From a virus: DNA of 30,171 nt. Location: the IMG/VR virus record IMGVR_UViG_3300047554_000608, positions 1 to 30,171 of that record; one strand, given 5' to 3'. The notes beneath the pieces were generated by a model. That model searched no databases. It had not been told where the DNA came from and saw nothing but the letters and a program-made list of their open reading frames with translations. The translations under genes and the position numbers were made by a program. Below are positions 14,347 to 23,210 of the stretch, piece after piece; the stretch's first letter is position 1, and each line of letters begins with the position of its first letter.

Positions 14347-14406
14347 ATGTATCTCCTGTCAGGAGTGTGGAAGACTCTACAAATAGTATCTTGGCTCATA
14401 TAGTAA

Positions 14407-17382
14407 TTAACGAGGTTTCATTCTGCGACTGCCAGGTAATTTGTTGTTACCTTGCTTAATTCCAACTGCCACTGATACAGCCGAGATAGAGAATGACTGT
14501 GATGGTACAGAGTTGCCGAAGCTATCACGTAAAGTAATTCTTATAGCTTGACACTTCTGCTTAGCTAACTTCATCTCAAACTGATAAGTGGAATCAGTTA
14601 GAGTGCCGTATACTCCATCACCGTAAGTACCTTCACCATAAGTTGTGCTATATCCAAGTTCATCTAGGTCAATAACGAAGGTCTCATATTCACTATCCTT
14701 GAAGTCATAAGCTACTGATGCTATTAGTTTATGTGGACCTCCGTAGGTTCCTAGGATAGTAACCATGTAGGTTCTTTGATAGTTCTGTAGACCAGCTAAT
14801 GATAACCATGAAGTGGTTAACTTGGTTTTAATTGGTGATTTGTTGTCGTCGAAAGCACTATTCTCAATCATTACTTTACCATCTGGCTTAACATAAACAT
14901 ACTGACTAAGCCAAGTAGTAGCATCAACCGATAACTGAGTTGTAAATGTATACCATAGATCATAATAGTAATCGTAGACTAAGGTTATGCCTTCGACTGA
15001 TGTGAAGCGGACTTGGTTGAGATTCGCGACCACGATAGCTGAAGTAATGTTTAAGTAGTTATAAGCTTCTACTCTATCACCTAGATACTTAGTAGATAAC
15101 CCTCGGTCGAGTAACCAAATACCTTTATCAGACTTAAACATCACCCCTTGTGGAGTTTCTACGACAGTCTCAGGTTCAATACACCCTACATCAGAGGAGA
15201 CAGCTTGTACTCTAAAGTCATCAGCTGATCCAGCATCAGTAGGACCTTCACCTGACAGGATGTAAATAGCTGACCGTTTAAAGATAACTAGCTTTTCATC
15301 TAGTTCAGCCAATGCAGTTATCTTCCCACCTTTAGTGTCTACCTGTTTTCTGAAGACATCACTGAATGCTACTCCTTCACCCTCAACAAAAGGTTTACTG
15401 AAGGCTATCTCGGATCCATTCTCTAGACCAGCAGCAAACAATCTATTCTTAGATGACTTTAACACGGTGCAAGCAGGAGCTGGTGAGTTATCTACTACAC
15501 CACCGGTGGTATATAGCAACTGTCTAGAGATTAATTGAGCGTCAGTTAGGTTATCAACGAAGGATATAGTGTCTGCTGTTGTGGTGTTATAAGTAGGACT
15601 AGAGTCACTGGTAACCTTATAGAACAGAGTACCATTGTTTGCGGTGCGGTAAATACTAGCTATAACTGCGGTCCTAGTGTCTTTCTTATCAGTATAGCGA
15701 AGCGTCGGGACAGTTACAGTTACATTGTTGGATCCGCCTAAGGTTATAGATACAGGTAGACTTGTCTGACTCCTATGTATCTGTCCTTGACTATCAATCC
15801 ACTCCCAGATAGCTATATAACGGTATGTACCAGCCGCTATAGCGCCACCACCTGCAGTTAATGTTAGGGTCTCAGGATATAGGTGGAAGTTGTGCTCTAT
15901 GATAGATGAACCATCATACATCTTCACATAACCACCAGATATATGTAGGTTTTTACCTAGTTGACTTGATATACCGGTACTAGACACATCAAAACTAATG
16001 CCTATCTTATTGACACCTGTTAGGGTAAAAGTGGTTGTACCACCGCTAACTAATCGTGTCTTACGCATACCAGCTATCAAGAACTCACTACCGCTAAACC
16101 ATACCCCAGGAACAACAGAGTTCTCAAATACTACACCACCAGCTAATTGTGGCAGTATCTTAGCTACCACTTGTCCTGTCTCACTAATGATGAAGTAAGT
16201 ATCTTGTAACCCAGATGAAGATTGGAATGCTACCATCACGTAATTCGTGTTGTTGTATAGAAAGGCTTTAGATGCTAATCCTGCTGCTCGCTGTAGAGTA
16301 ACAGTTGCTGACGTGTTGGAACTAATAGTTAAGGTGTGCTTCACAACATAGTAGTTCATGAAACCAGCACCTGGTACTTCAGCAAATATCACTAAGGAAG
16401 TGCCATTGCTGATGCCAGTTATGTTTCTAGCTATAGTAGCAGAGACTACAGTTGTCGCTTTATAGGTTGTAAAGTCTTCAAAGAGTGCTATGTGTTTGAC
16501 ACCGCTTCCTGAGTTACTCCATATAACATGGAATACATCAGCATTACCAACAGCTACACCAGATACACAAGCTATGCTTTGATTAGGGTCTTCTGTTGAT
16601 AAGACTATTGGATCCGGTACTCCTTGAAGAGTACCGCCGACAGTACCATTCTGCAGTACGTAAGCTATAGCTACTTGGTTTACTGAGTTACGATAAGAAA
16701 CTACCATCCTAGTAGACCCAACCAAACATACATCAAAATATGGGTTAGTTGGACTAGGATTGTTGAAAAGTACTTGCTCAGCTAGGAGTACAGATGGTTG
16801 TGCTATGTTTACCCTGCGTACCACTAAGCTAGTATTAGAAGAGTTGTAATAGAAGATGAAGAAGAACTGACCAACAGCAAAACAGCGTGGTCTAAAACCA
16901 GTGCTACTTAATAGGGTGTCATTGATCAACGAAGAACCACTAGCTAAGTCATTAAGGCTACATCTAGAACCACCTCTAGAGTCTTGCCAGGCATAAAGTA
17001 CTAACTGACCATTAACAGCTAAATCAACTCCTTGTTGAGCAAACGAGTTACTAATAACAGGTGCATTGCTAATTAAGGTAGTAGTGTTGGATCCCTTATC
17101 AGACCACTTATCACTATCCTTAGCATAAGAGTAGCTTCTGTCATTAGTTTGTAGCAGTAGTTCATCTTCAAAGTTAGCTAAACCGATAGCGGACGTAATT
17201 GCAGTTCCACCAAAGGTCAGATTAGATAGTTCATCAAACCCATTGCGCTTGCTAATCTCCCCGGTTCGTTTAACATAACCATTCTGTAAGTCTAACAGGG
17301 AACCAGACAGTTGCTTCTCGTCAACTTTAGTGTTGATACCTAGACCTAACGATATAGATATATTAGTCTTTTGGAGTGCCAT
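14407..17382 (-). CDS. Large tail nozzle / DNA-stabilisation protein (991 aa)
   Basis: The longest gene of the window, almost wholly beta-rich and without membrane helices. The N-terminus (residues about 10-50) reads LGLGINTKVDEKQLSGSLLD, NGYVKRTGEISKRNGFDEL, which matches the style of podovirus tail tube/nozzle proteins (T7 gp12-like and related large forms), where a line on 'remarks about parameters, KR.G' precedes a beta-propeller. Later segments such as VVETPQGVMFKSDKGIWLLD and LVYDYYYDLWYTFT (about 740-800) are typical of propeller blades of this family. It lies between the tail fibre/76-aa genes and the internal protein genes, as expected for a tail nozzle closing the head-tail complex. 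The family call rests on pattern and position. Confidence 0.72.
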   Translation of the reverse strand: MALQKTNISISLGLGINTKVDEKQLSGSLLDLQNGYVKRTGEISKRNGFDELSNLTFGGTAITSAIGLANFEDELLLQTNDRSYSYAKDSDKWSDKGSNTTTLISNAPVISNSFAQQGVDLAVNGQLVLYAWQDSRGGSRCSLNDLASGSSLINDTLLSSTGFRPRCFAVGQFFFIFYYNSSNTSLVVRRVNIAQPSVLLAEQVLFNNPSPTNPYFDVCLVGSTRMVVSYRNSVNQVAIAYVLQNGTVGGTLQGVPDPIVLSTEDPNQSIACVSGVAVGNADVFHVIWSNSGSGVKHIALFEDFTTYKATTVVSATIARNITGISNGTSLVIFAEVPGAGFMNYYVVKHTLTISSNTSATVTLQRAAGLASKAFLYNNTNYVMVAFQSSSGLQDTYFIISETGQVVAKILPQLAGGVVFENSVVPGVWFSGSEFLIAGMRKTRLVSGGTTTFTLTGVNKIGISFDVSSTGISSQLGKNLHISGGYVKMYDGSSIIEHNFHLYPETLTLTAGGGAIAAGTYRYIAIWEWIDSQGQIHRSQTSLPVSITLGGSNNVTVTVPTLRYTDKKDTRTAVIASIYRTANNGTLFYKVTSDSSPTYNTTTADTISFVDNLTDAQLISRQLLYTTGGVVDNSPAPACTVLKSSKNRLFAAGLENGSEIAFSKPFVEGEGVAFSDVFRKQVDTKGGKITALAELDEKLVIFKRSAIYILSGEGPTDAGSADDFRVQAVSSDVGCIEPETVVETPQGVMFKSDKGIWLLDRGLSTKYLGDRVEAYNYLNITSAIVVANLNQVRFTSVEGITLVYDYYYDLWYTFTTQLSVDATTWLSQYVYVKPDGKVMIENSAFDDNKSPIKTKLTTSWLSLAGLQNYQRTYMVTILGTYGGPHKLIASVAYDFKDSEYETFVIDLDELGYSTTYGEGTYGDGVYGTLTDSTYQFEMKLAKQKCQAIRITLRDSFGNSVPSQSFSISAVSVAVGIKQGNNKLPGSRRMKPR

Positions 17383-17389
17383 GGTAGCC

Positions 17390-17620
17390 TCATACGTTTA
17401 AAGGAATGGTTTGGCCAACTTTTGATTCTAAGTTCTTCTTGGTAGATGCCACCCAGTCACTTCCTAAAAAACACTCACAGTCTTTCCATTTCTTGATCTC
17501 TCTAACCCCACCGTCCTCTAAATATAAGACCATTTTGTCTTGATTATTGTCGTATTGATGACCAATCACTAGTTGTGTTTTTTTGAGTAAGTGTCTCTTC
17601 CAGGTAAATTTATATCTCAT
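17390..17620 (-). CDS. Hypothetical protein, 76 aa
   Basis: A 76-aa ORF with a basic N-terminus (MRYKFTWKRHLLKKTQLVIG) and predicted beta strands (KMVLYLEDGGVREIKKW), possibly SH3-like or a small beta barrel. One CxC pair (CECFLG) is present. It has a GAGAGATACAC ribosome site, 11 nt after the fibre gene and 7 nt before the nozzle gene, so it is probably co-expressed with the tail. The function is unknown. Confidence 0.62.
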   Translation of the reverse strand: MRYKFTWKRHLLKKTQLVIGHQYDNNQDKMVLYLEDGGVREIKKWKDCECFLGSDWVASTKKNLESKVGQTIPLNV

Positions 17621-17631
17621 GTGTATCTCTC

Positions 17632-18891
17632 TTATTTGATTCTCATAATAAATTTAGCACTAATGTAAGACGGTCTAAAGTCTTGTGAAGCAGATAACTG
17701 ACTATCAGATGATGAGTTGATAGTAATACCAGGATTACTAGTGATAGAAGATGTTCTTCCTGTTAGTGGTGTTGCTGCCCATGTACCGCCTTGAGCACCA
17801 AATATGTTAGCCGAGTAAGCAGCACCACCTGATACTGAAGGTGAGTTACCAACCGCACCAATAGGACCAGCATTTACCGTGCCACCACCAGTCCAAATGT
17901 CTGCCGTAAAAACGTTGCTAATTTGATTGTTCCACATGAGTCTGGCACCACCATTTGCATCTAAAGTATGGAAGTGATCTGGTAGACCAGGAGATGTAGA
18001 AGTGATGTTATGTGAGTGAGCAATACTTTTAACGTTGGCACCACCGACTGAGCCAGAAGTCGTGTTACCCATTAAAAACACATCATTATTTATATTGGGT
18101 ATGACAGCACCATTCATGGGTGAAGTAGCATCTGCTATAGTTTGACCATTACACTGAACAAACCCATAAGAATCAGCTACCGTAGTAGCAGTACAGTTAT
18201 ATGCACCACTTAGACTTGGAAAAGATGGCACAACACTACCCACAGGCATCAAACCTGTTGATGAGTAAGTCGCTACTCCTGAAGTGTTAAACTTCATGAT
18301 AGAATCAGTTACAGTTGGTACTGCACCCGGTAGCGTTAAGTTATAAGCGGATACTACCGCGGGTGGTTTGATAGTGATAGTCTGACTACCTAGTACAGGA
18401 TCACTGATCTTGATACTAGAACAAGCTACATCAGCACCAACTCCTGCGGTTCGGTTGAAAGCGAAGATCTTAGTTAGATCCGAGTAAGTAACCGTGGCGG
18501 TTACTCCCGGTTGACCGAAGTCACCGCCGATAGTACCTAGACTAGAGAAGTTAAGACCACCACCCGAAGTTACTTGTACGTCGGTACCAGACTGATTCTT
18601 ATAGAAGAGATCACCATTAAGTACATACAGGCAGTTGATGTCAGTAGGAGCAGTGATAGAAGCACTCTGACTGGACATCCTAAGACTTCTAGCGTTATCC
18701 AAGTCATTGCCTTGCATAAGTAGGTCACTGATGATGTTAAGCCCAGCTGGAGTGATCTTTACCCCATTACCAGTTGAGTGATCATGTTCACCTACTACCG
18801 TTAAAGCTTCATTGAGTTTATTAGCCCAATCTGGACCTAAAGTACTCTCTACTACCGGTAAGTCAAAGTTCATATTTGGATCTATAGCCAT
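17632..18891 (-). CDS. Tail fibre with collar-type C-terminus (419 aa)
   Basis: The N-terminus (residues about 13-55) has VVESTLGPDWANKLNEALTV and GEHDHSTGNGVKITPAGLNI, a virion-attachment block found in many short tail fibres. After Ser/Thr/Gly-rich beta sequence comes a tail-collar-type domain: LMPVGSVVPSFPS (about 210), FVQCNGQTIADATSPMNG (about 240-257), IPNINNDVFLMG and IAHSHNITS (about 285-293). It ends in DFRPSYISAKFIMRIK, the usual end of collar/gp12-like fibres. His residues around HSHN and DHFH could bind metal, as in T4 gp12. The likely role is host receptor contact. It lies 10 nt after the 101-aa tail gene. Confidence 0.85.
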   Translation of the reverse strand: MAIDPNMNFDLPVVESTLGPDWANKLNEALTVVGEHDHSTGNGVKITPAGLNIISDLLMQGNDLDNARSLRMSSQSASITAPTDINCLYVLNGDLFYKNQSGTDVQVTSGGGLNFSSLGTIGGDFGQPGVTATVTYSDLTKIFAFNRTAGVGADVACSSIKISDPVLGSQTITIKPPAVVSAYNLTLPGAVPTVTDSIMKFNTSGVATYSSTGLMPVGSVVPSFPSLSGAYNCTATTVADSYGFVQCNGQTIADATSPMNGAVIPNINNDVFLMGNTTSGSVGGANVKSIAHSHNITSTSPGLPDHFHTLDANGGARLMWNNQISNVFTADIWTGGGTVNAGPIGAVGNSPSVSGGAAYSANIFGAQGGTWAATPLTGRTSSITSNPGITINSSSDSQLSASQDFRPSYISAKFIMRIK

Positions 18892-18901
18892 GATTATATC
18901 C

Positions 18902-19207
18902 TTAAAAGAATAGTAGGGTGACAGTTACATTACTACTAGCTACTAAGTTAGCCAGGACGGGTGTCATGGTGCTGCTAGACCAGACATTGGCGTTGGCGTT
19001 CTGGTTGACTACTATGAAGCCTAAAGGTTGTCTCTGTAGCTTGTGTTCTATGGCAGCAGGTGATGTAGTCAAGGTGATGTTCTCTATAACAGACACAGGA
19101 CCAACTAAAGGAGAGAGTTGTAAGAAGTCAAACAACCCACTGACCTCTTTCTGGACTCTGTTGAGTGTCTCATCAGCCTTAATAAATGGCAGTCGTCGCT
19201 TAGTCAT
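18902..19207 (-). CDS. Small beta-sandwich tail protein (101 aa)
   Basis: A 101-aa protein. A helical N-terminus with RVQKEVSGLFDFLQLSPL (about 17-34) is followed by a beta domain with IEHKLQRQPLGFIVVNQNAN (53-72) and ANVWSSSTM, a pattern (HxLgRxPxGw.vv) that recurs in small proteins next to fibre genes in many podoviruses. It starts 1 nt after the adaptor gene, behind TTAGGATATAGT, and ends 10 nt before the fibre. It is most likely a fibre adaptor or tail tip component, by pattern and position. Confidence 0.7.
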   Translation of the reverse strand: MTKRRLPFIKADETLNRVQKEVSGLFDFLQLSPLVGPVSVIENITLTTSPAAIEHKLQRQPLGFIVVNQNANANVWSSSTMTPVLANLVASSNVTVTLLFF

Positions 19208-19208
19208 A

Positions 19209-19886
19209 CTATATCCTAAACAGTGGGTCTATGAAGGAAGGATAAGTGATCTCGGTGATACGCTCTGGTGCATCAACATCACGATTATTAGCCATAGCTT
19301 CTATTCTATCTATTAAGGCTTTCTTCTCAGCCATAAGATAAGACACATCACTCTCTTCCTTAGCTAACATAGCCATAGCAGAACACACTACTATGTACTC
19401 ATCCCAGCCGTTAACACCGTCTAAGACGTCAGTATCGGCTGATAGTTTAGTGTATCTAGGGATATACCACAGTCTATACTCATAAGAGGCATTGTCAGCA
19501 GGAACAAACACTAGGTCATTCTTGATGATGCGGTAAGCTAAGAATGGGGCACTAGGTGATAGTCTACGGTAACCACCGTTCATAGCGTTGCGTTGCTGGA
19601 AGTTGAAGCGGGGTACTTCAGTGTAAGTACCACCAGAATTAACATCTACTCCACGTAACTTATAGAAATCACTAGGAAGAGCAACCTTGTCACTGCCATT
19701 AAGTACGGTGACAGTTGTCTTGACAGTATAGTAGTCTTCAAATCGACTAACCAGCAAGTCATACAGCTCAGCACCATAGACGTTGATATAGGAGTCTAAC
19801 TCGCTGTCACTAATGAAGTTAGAGTCAGCCATGTCAGCCTTATCACGGGCTCGAGTGCGCAGATTACTTAAGGTAACGTTGTCCAT
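19209..19886 (-). CDS. Head-tail adaptor (T7 gp11 / tail tube A-like)
   Basis: A 225-aa protein. The N-terminal helices (LSNLRTRARDKADMADSNFI, then SELDSYINVYGAELYDLLVS) lead into VTVLNGSDKVALPSDFYKL (about 60-78), a signature of podovirus adaptor/gatekeeper proteins. Beta strands follow (YRIIKNDLVFVP, EYRLWYIPRYTKL), and a C-terminal helical bundle (DEYIVVCSAMAMLAKEESD, then EKKALIDRIEAMANNRD). Such proteins form a 12-mer ring under the portal and connect to the nozzle. The position, between head genes and tail genes, agrees. The ribosome site is AAGGAGTAACTT. Confidence 0.85.
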   Translation of the reverse strand: MDNVTLSNLRTRARDKADMADSNFISDSELDSYINVYGAELYDLLVSRFEDYYTVKTTVTVLNGSDKVALPSDFYKLRGVDVNSGGTYTEVPRFNFQQRNAMNGGYRRLSPSAPFLAYRIIKNDLVFVPADNASYEYRLWYIPRYTKLSADTDVLDGVNGWDEYIVVCSAMAMLAKEESDVSYLMAEKKALIDRIEAMANNRDVDAPERITEITYPSFIDPLFRI

Positions 19887-19889
19887 AAG

Positions 19890-20189
19890 TTACTCCTTAT
19901 CGTAGGAGTCCATGCTGTCACCCTCTTCCATCTCGTCTTCCTCTTCACTCATCTCGCATAGGTCAAACATGGTCTTGAAGGCTTTCACAGCGGCAGGAAG
20001 GTTGTTGCTCTGCATAGCCTTCATAAGTGACATCATAGCGTCCTTTTTAGCGTCCATGTCACCTACGTACTCTTGCTGGTCACCTTCAATCTTCTGGACA
20101 AAGTCGGCGTTCTTACGTTGTTCCTTTTGTTCTTCTGGCGAGGCAGAGGATACGATTAGGGCAGCGACCTTCTTCTTGTCGATCATCAT
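19890..20189 (-). CDS. Acidic hypothetical protein, 99 aa
   Basis: A 99-aa protein with a Lys-rich start (MMIDKKKVAALIVSS), a helical middle (ASPEEQKEQRKNADFVQKIE) and a strongly acidic, Met-rich C-terminus (CEMSEEEDEMEEGDSMDSY). It has AAGGAGAACAAACTT before the ATG and ends 3 nt before the adaptor gene. Acidic small proteins at the capsid/adaptor junction could be head-completion or scaffold-like factors. I see no specific family. Confidence 0.65.
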   Translation of the reverse strand: MMIDKKKVAALIVSSASPEEQKEQRKNADFVQKIEGDQQEYVGDMDAKKDAMMSLMKAMQSNNLPAAVKAFKTMFDLCEMSEEEDEMEEGDSMDSYDKE

Positions 20190-20297
20190 AAGTTTGTTCT
20201 CCTTAAAGGAAGGAAGGAATAGTATTGGTTATAGCTATAGATAGGAAGTTGGATCAGCTGTCTATAGAGGTTGATTCAGAAGTGATCTCTAGAGAGG
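20190..20297. repeat. Dyad-rich intergenic gap after the capsid-linked HNH gene
   Basis: The 108-nt gap holds a perfect inverted repeat (CTATAGA near 20235 with TCTATAG near 20261), a palindrome TCTCTAGAGA near 20286, and two near-copies of TCTAtAGAGGTT (20261-20272 and 20288-20299). A TACTAT box (minus strand, about 20220) has no good -35. It could contain a promoter or operator restarting transcription after the HNH insertion. No gene is visible. Confidence 0.3.
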
Positions 20298-20918
20298 TTA
20301 GGTGAGGTAGCGGTTACCTTTGGATATATTATCTGAGGCTAGAAGATACTGAAGGTTAGAGTAATGGTTAAGTTTGATTAACTCATCCTCAGTAGTCACG
20401 GTAGATACTGGTATGATGTGGTCTATGTGGAGTTTGTCATCATGAGTAGGATAACGACCATAGTTTAGCCAAAAGCTATATTCCAGGTGGTTCTTAAGGA
20501 GTTCGATGGAGCAACCTACTATAGTGGTAGTCTTAGAGGTTTTGGGTAGGTTGCGATTGCGGAGAGAATGATAGATGAGACTTCGTATATCTTTATGCAA
20601 TTTGATCAACATGTTAGATTGTCTTCGTTTTGCATTATATAGTTTTAAATTGTCAGTGTTATTTTTTCTCCATCGTTGATTATTTTGTTTATAACGTTCA
20701 GGATCTCGCTTATATCGTTGTCTATAATATTCGATATTACTCTGATAAGATATTCTAGCATTCAATCGATGAAGTTGCACATCTTGAGCATATGTTTGAC
20801 GTTTATAGCCACAAATACATTCCTTACACCAGCTACTCAATCCATCCTTACTACGCTTATAGTTATAGAACTCACTATTAGTCTTCTCTACTTGGCACCT
20901 AGGACATACCTTATTCAT
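20298..20918 (-). CDS. HNH homing endonuclease with N-terminal zinc finger
   Basis: The ORF could begin at 20948, but the internal ATG at 20918 has TGGAGGGGTG immediately upstream and aligns with the start of the paralogue at 3872, giving 206 aa. Two Cys pairs (CPRC, CKEC) surround FYNYKRSKDGLSSW. A basic Tyr/Arg-rich linker follows. The HNH domain contains FWLNYGRYPTHDDKLHIDHI, LNHYSNLQYLL and DNISKGNRY. The C-terminal ~95 residues and the underlying DNA are very similar to the gene at 3339-3872, while the middle differs, indicating duplication plus exchange of the DNA-recognition region. It lies between the capsid gene terminator and the 99-aa acidic gene. Confidence 0.87.
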   Translation of the reverse strand: MNKVCPRCQVEKTNSEFYNYKRSKDGLSSWCKECICGYKRQTYAQDVQLHRLNARISYQSNIEYYRQRYKRDPERYKQNNQRWRKNNTDNLKLYNAKRRQSNMLIKLHKDIRSLIYHSLRNRNLPKTSKTTTIVGCSIELLKNHLEYSFWLNYGRYPTHDDKLHIDHIIPVSTVTTEDELIKLNHYSNLQYLLASDNISKGNRYLT

Positions 20919-20985
20919 CACCCCTCCAGGAACGTATTCTCTATTCATTATCCTGTCGCCAGTCTATAGTAACACACTTGAGACT

Positions 20986-21018
20986 AAAAAGCCCAGTCGA
21001 CACTGCGGCCAACTGGGC
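20986..21018 (-). terminator. Rho-independent terminator after the major capsid gene
   Basis: On the minus strand, 21018-21012 (GCCCAGT) pairs with 20997-20991 (ACTGGGC) around a 14-nt loop, followed by TTTTT (20990-20986). It sits 23 nt past the capsid stop, comparable to the leaky terminator after T7 gene 10, which raises capsid expression over downstream genes. Confidence 0.88.
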
Positions 21019-21040
21019 TCGTTACTTAATCTAACGTAGA

Positions 21041-22273
21041 TTAAGCTAGTTTAACTCGTACGTTGTATCCAGGTGCACGGCTACCAAGGTTTCCATAAAA
21101 CCCAAATCTGCATTCCACGCCATCTGCAGACGCTTGGCGTAGCATGCTAAGACCATCGCTATCAATGACTCGTACAGCCTTACCTAAGGAGTAGAGCTTC
21201 CAAGTACGAATGTCCAACATCCACGCTACATCATCCGGGCAGTTCTGGTCAGCGATGACCTTGATTGGTCCACGTGGTCCATTGATGACAATACCGCGGA
21301 AACCAACTTCGGCGTTCATCGTAAGGTCAACATACTGCACCTTACTGCCTAACGCTTTCTCAAGCTCAGCATACTTCTTGTAAGAGATAAAGCAGTGGTC
21401 AATCTTACCACCTTCACGTGCACCACGGCTAGCACCTTCAATCATCGCTTCCTCAATAGGAAGTGCACTACCATCAAAGCGGATACCACCAAGACGGGTC
21501 GTGTCTACGCTACGGTCAACACCAAAGAACAGTGCCGAGGTAGGTGCTGTTGCTGGAACCCAAGACTCAAGACCACTCAACTTAAGCCCACGGTCACCTT
21601 CAACGAAGAGGTAATCGTCAGCTGCGATAGTACCGTTAGAGTCATAGGTTACGTCAAGGGTCAGTTTGCTGTCACTACGGTCAACTGCACTGATAACAAA
21701 GCTACTTACTCCTGTAGAGGAGATACGTTGTGAACCACCAGACTTAGCAGACCAGATAACCAGTTTCTGACCTACTTCAAAGTTAGTTACATCGCTAGCA
21801 AGCTTAAGTTCAACCACGAAAGAACCTACGTTCTCTGATGGCTCTACCTTAACCTGACCGATAGCACCACTTGAGTCACGATAGAGACTTACTGCTAAGG
21901 AGCGAGTAAGTGACTGGATAGCACCATCGATTTCGGTGGTAGCTGCTTCCATGAAAGCATTAGGGTTACCCTTAGATGCTTCAAGCGTCTCATTGTCAAT
22001 AGTTGCGATAGAGTAGTCCTTAACACGGGTAAGAACAAAGTCAGTAATCAGCGAGCTAGTAGTAGCACCGCGGCTTTGTGCGTTGCTGAAGCTAGCTGAA
22101 CGACCTTGTGGGTTACCATAGATCAAGGGGATAGGAAGGTTCTTGCCACCAAAGTCCTCATACTTAGGAAGGAGAGCAAGAAGTGGGTTGTCCTTGTAAA
22201 CCATGTTCTGAACTTGGTCACTGGTGTAATGCTGTTTAAGAGCTGCATCAAAGCTCGTCATGTCAAGTGCCAT
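21041..22273 (-). CDS. Major capsid protein (HK97-fold)
   Basis: A 410-aa protein immediately downstream of the scaffold and followed by a terminator. The N-terminus (residues 1-40) is helical with FDAALKQHYTSDQVQNMVYK and NPLLALLPKYEDFGGKNLP, the usual opening of podovirus capsid proteins. FVLTRVKDYSIATIDNETLEA (about 77-97) and IDGAIQSLTRSLAVSLYRD (about 113-131) fit the E-loop and spine helix. A beta insertion lies at about 140-225. The C-terminal half contains IDHCFISYKKYAELEKALGS and the final P/A-domain strands. It should form the icosahedral shell. The ribosome site is TAGGAGTTTATTACA. Confidence 0.9.
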   Translation of the reverse strand: MALDMTSFDAALKQHYTSDQVQNMVYKDNPLLALLPKYEDFGGKNLPIPLIYGNPQGRSASFSNAQSRGATTSSLITDFVLTRVKDYSIATIDNETLEASKGNPNAFMEAATTEIDGAIQSLTRSLAVSLYRDSSGAIGQVKVEPSENVGSFVVELKLASDVTNFEVGQKLVIWSAKSGGSQRISSTGVSSFVISAVDRSDSKLTLDVTYDSNGTIAADDYLFVEGDRGLKLSGLESWVPATAPTSALFFGVDRSVDTTRLGGIRFDGSALPIEEAMIEGASRGAREGGKIDHCFISYKKYAELEKALGSKVQYVDLTMNAEVGFRGIVINGPRGPIKVIADQNCPDDVAWMLDIRTWKLYSLGKAVRVIDSDGLSMLRQASADGVECRFGFYGNLGSRAPGYNVRVKLA

Positions 22274-22300
22274 TGTAATAAACTCCTATAAGGTTTAGTT

Positions 22301-23164
22301 TTAATCCCAACGTAGCAGTGCTGCTGCCCTTCTCTTAGATTCTTCAGCGCTCAAACTACTTGAATCGCTGATCTTTTGTTTAGTGGGTGCAGTCACATAG
22401 TCCGTGTTAAGTGTGTAACTAGGTTTTACAGGAGGTTGAACTCTTCGCTCCTCAATCACCGGTGCTGTCGTGGTGGTGTCGTTACGTAACTTACTCTTGA
22501 ACTTATTGGCGTTAAATGCTTTACTGACTTCCTTCTCTAGATAAGACTCAACTAAATCAGCAGCCTTGTCTATCGACAACAGTTGTCCGTTAGCATTAAA
22601 CTGTGCTTCTGTTACTTCCCATACTAAATCAAGTTGACCATAAGTATTAATTAGCTCGTAACGGTCAGGGTTCTTGCTCACGTGATCTTGAATCTTATGT
22701 TGATGTAACAGTATCGCTTCATTAATAGCATCTTGGTTAGCCTTCTCGCGTTGTTCTTCCTCTAGGCGAAGTTTCTCAGCTTGTTCTGCTTTGAATGCCT
22801 CTAGCTCACGTCTAACCAGCTCTACTTCACTAATTTCCTCACGTGGTGCATCTTCACCTAGGACTGAAGTAAGTAGTTCATCTAGTGTTAGGCCATAGTG
22901 CTGTAGTAACTCCATTGGGTTACTCTTTGCTTTCTCCTTAAGGGCTAACAGTTGCTGTGCTTCTGCTTGCTGTGACTTTAATGCAGCAGCTTGCTCCTGT
23001 AACTTGCGTTCTCTCTTAGAGAGGGCAGCAAACCTAGCACCAAACAGACCATCTTCCTGTGCCTCAGGAGTAGATGATTGAGCTGGTGGTGTCGCTTCTG
23101 TGGTTGCTGGTGATTCACTGGGGGTTGGTGTGGGTGTAATGATGGACTGTGCGATTTCTGACAT
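22301..23164 (-). CDS. Scaffolding protein
   Basis: A 287-aa protein. It has a Pro/Ser/Thr-rich disordered N-terminus (residues 5-35), a long charged coiled coil (about 45-150: LSKRERKLQEQAAALKSQQA, then LVRRELEAFKAEQAEKLRLE), a helical domain (IQDHVSKNPDRYELINTYGQ) and a C-terminus ending SAEESKRRAAALLRWD, the basic tail typical of scaffolds that bind the capsid protein. It lies between portal and major capsid genes, the standard place. The start is behind AGGAGATAGTAAAT. The 46-nt gap upstream is AT-rich and holds TATAGA/TATAGT boxes without a good -35. Confidence 0.88.
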   Translation of the reverse strand: MSEIAQSIITPTPTPSESPATTEATPPAQSSTPEAQEDGLFGARFAALSKRERKLQEQAAALKSQQAEAQQLLALKEKAKSNPMELLQHYGLTLDELLTSVLGEDAPREEISEVELVRRELEAFKAEQAEKLRLEEEQREKANQDAINEAILLHQHKIQDHVSKNPDRYELINTYGQLDLVWEVTEAQFNANGQLLSIDKAADLVESYLEKEVSKAFNANKFKSKLRNDTTTTAPVIEERRVQPPVKPSYTLNTDYVTAPTKQKISDSSSLSAEESKRRAAALLRWD

Positions 23165-23210
23165 ATTTACTATCTCCTATACTATATGTCTATACTAATA
23201 CTTAGTTGGT

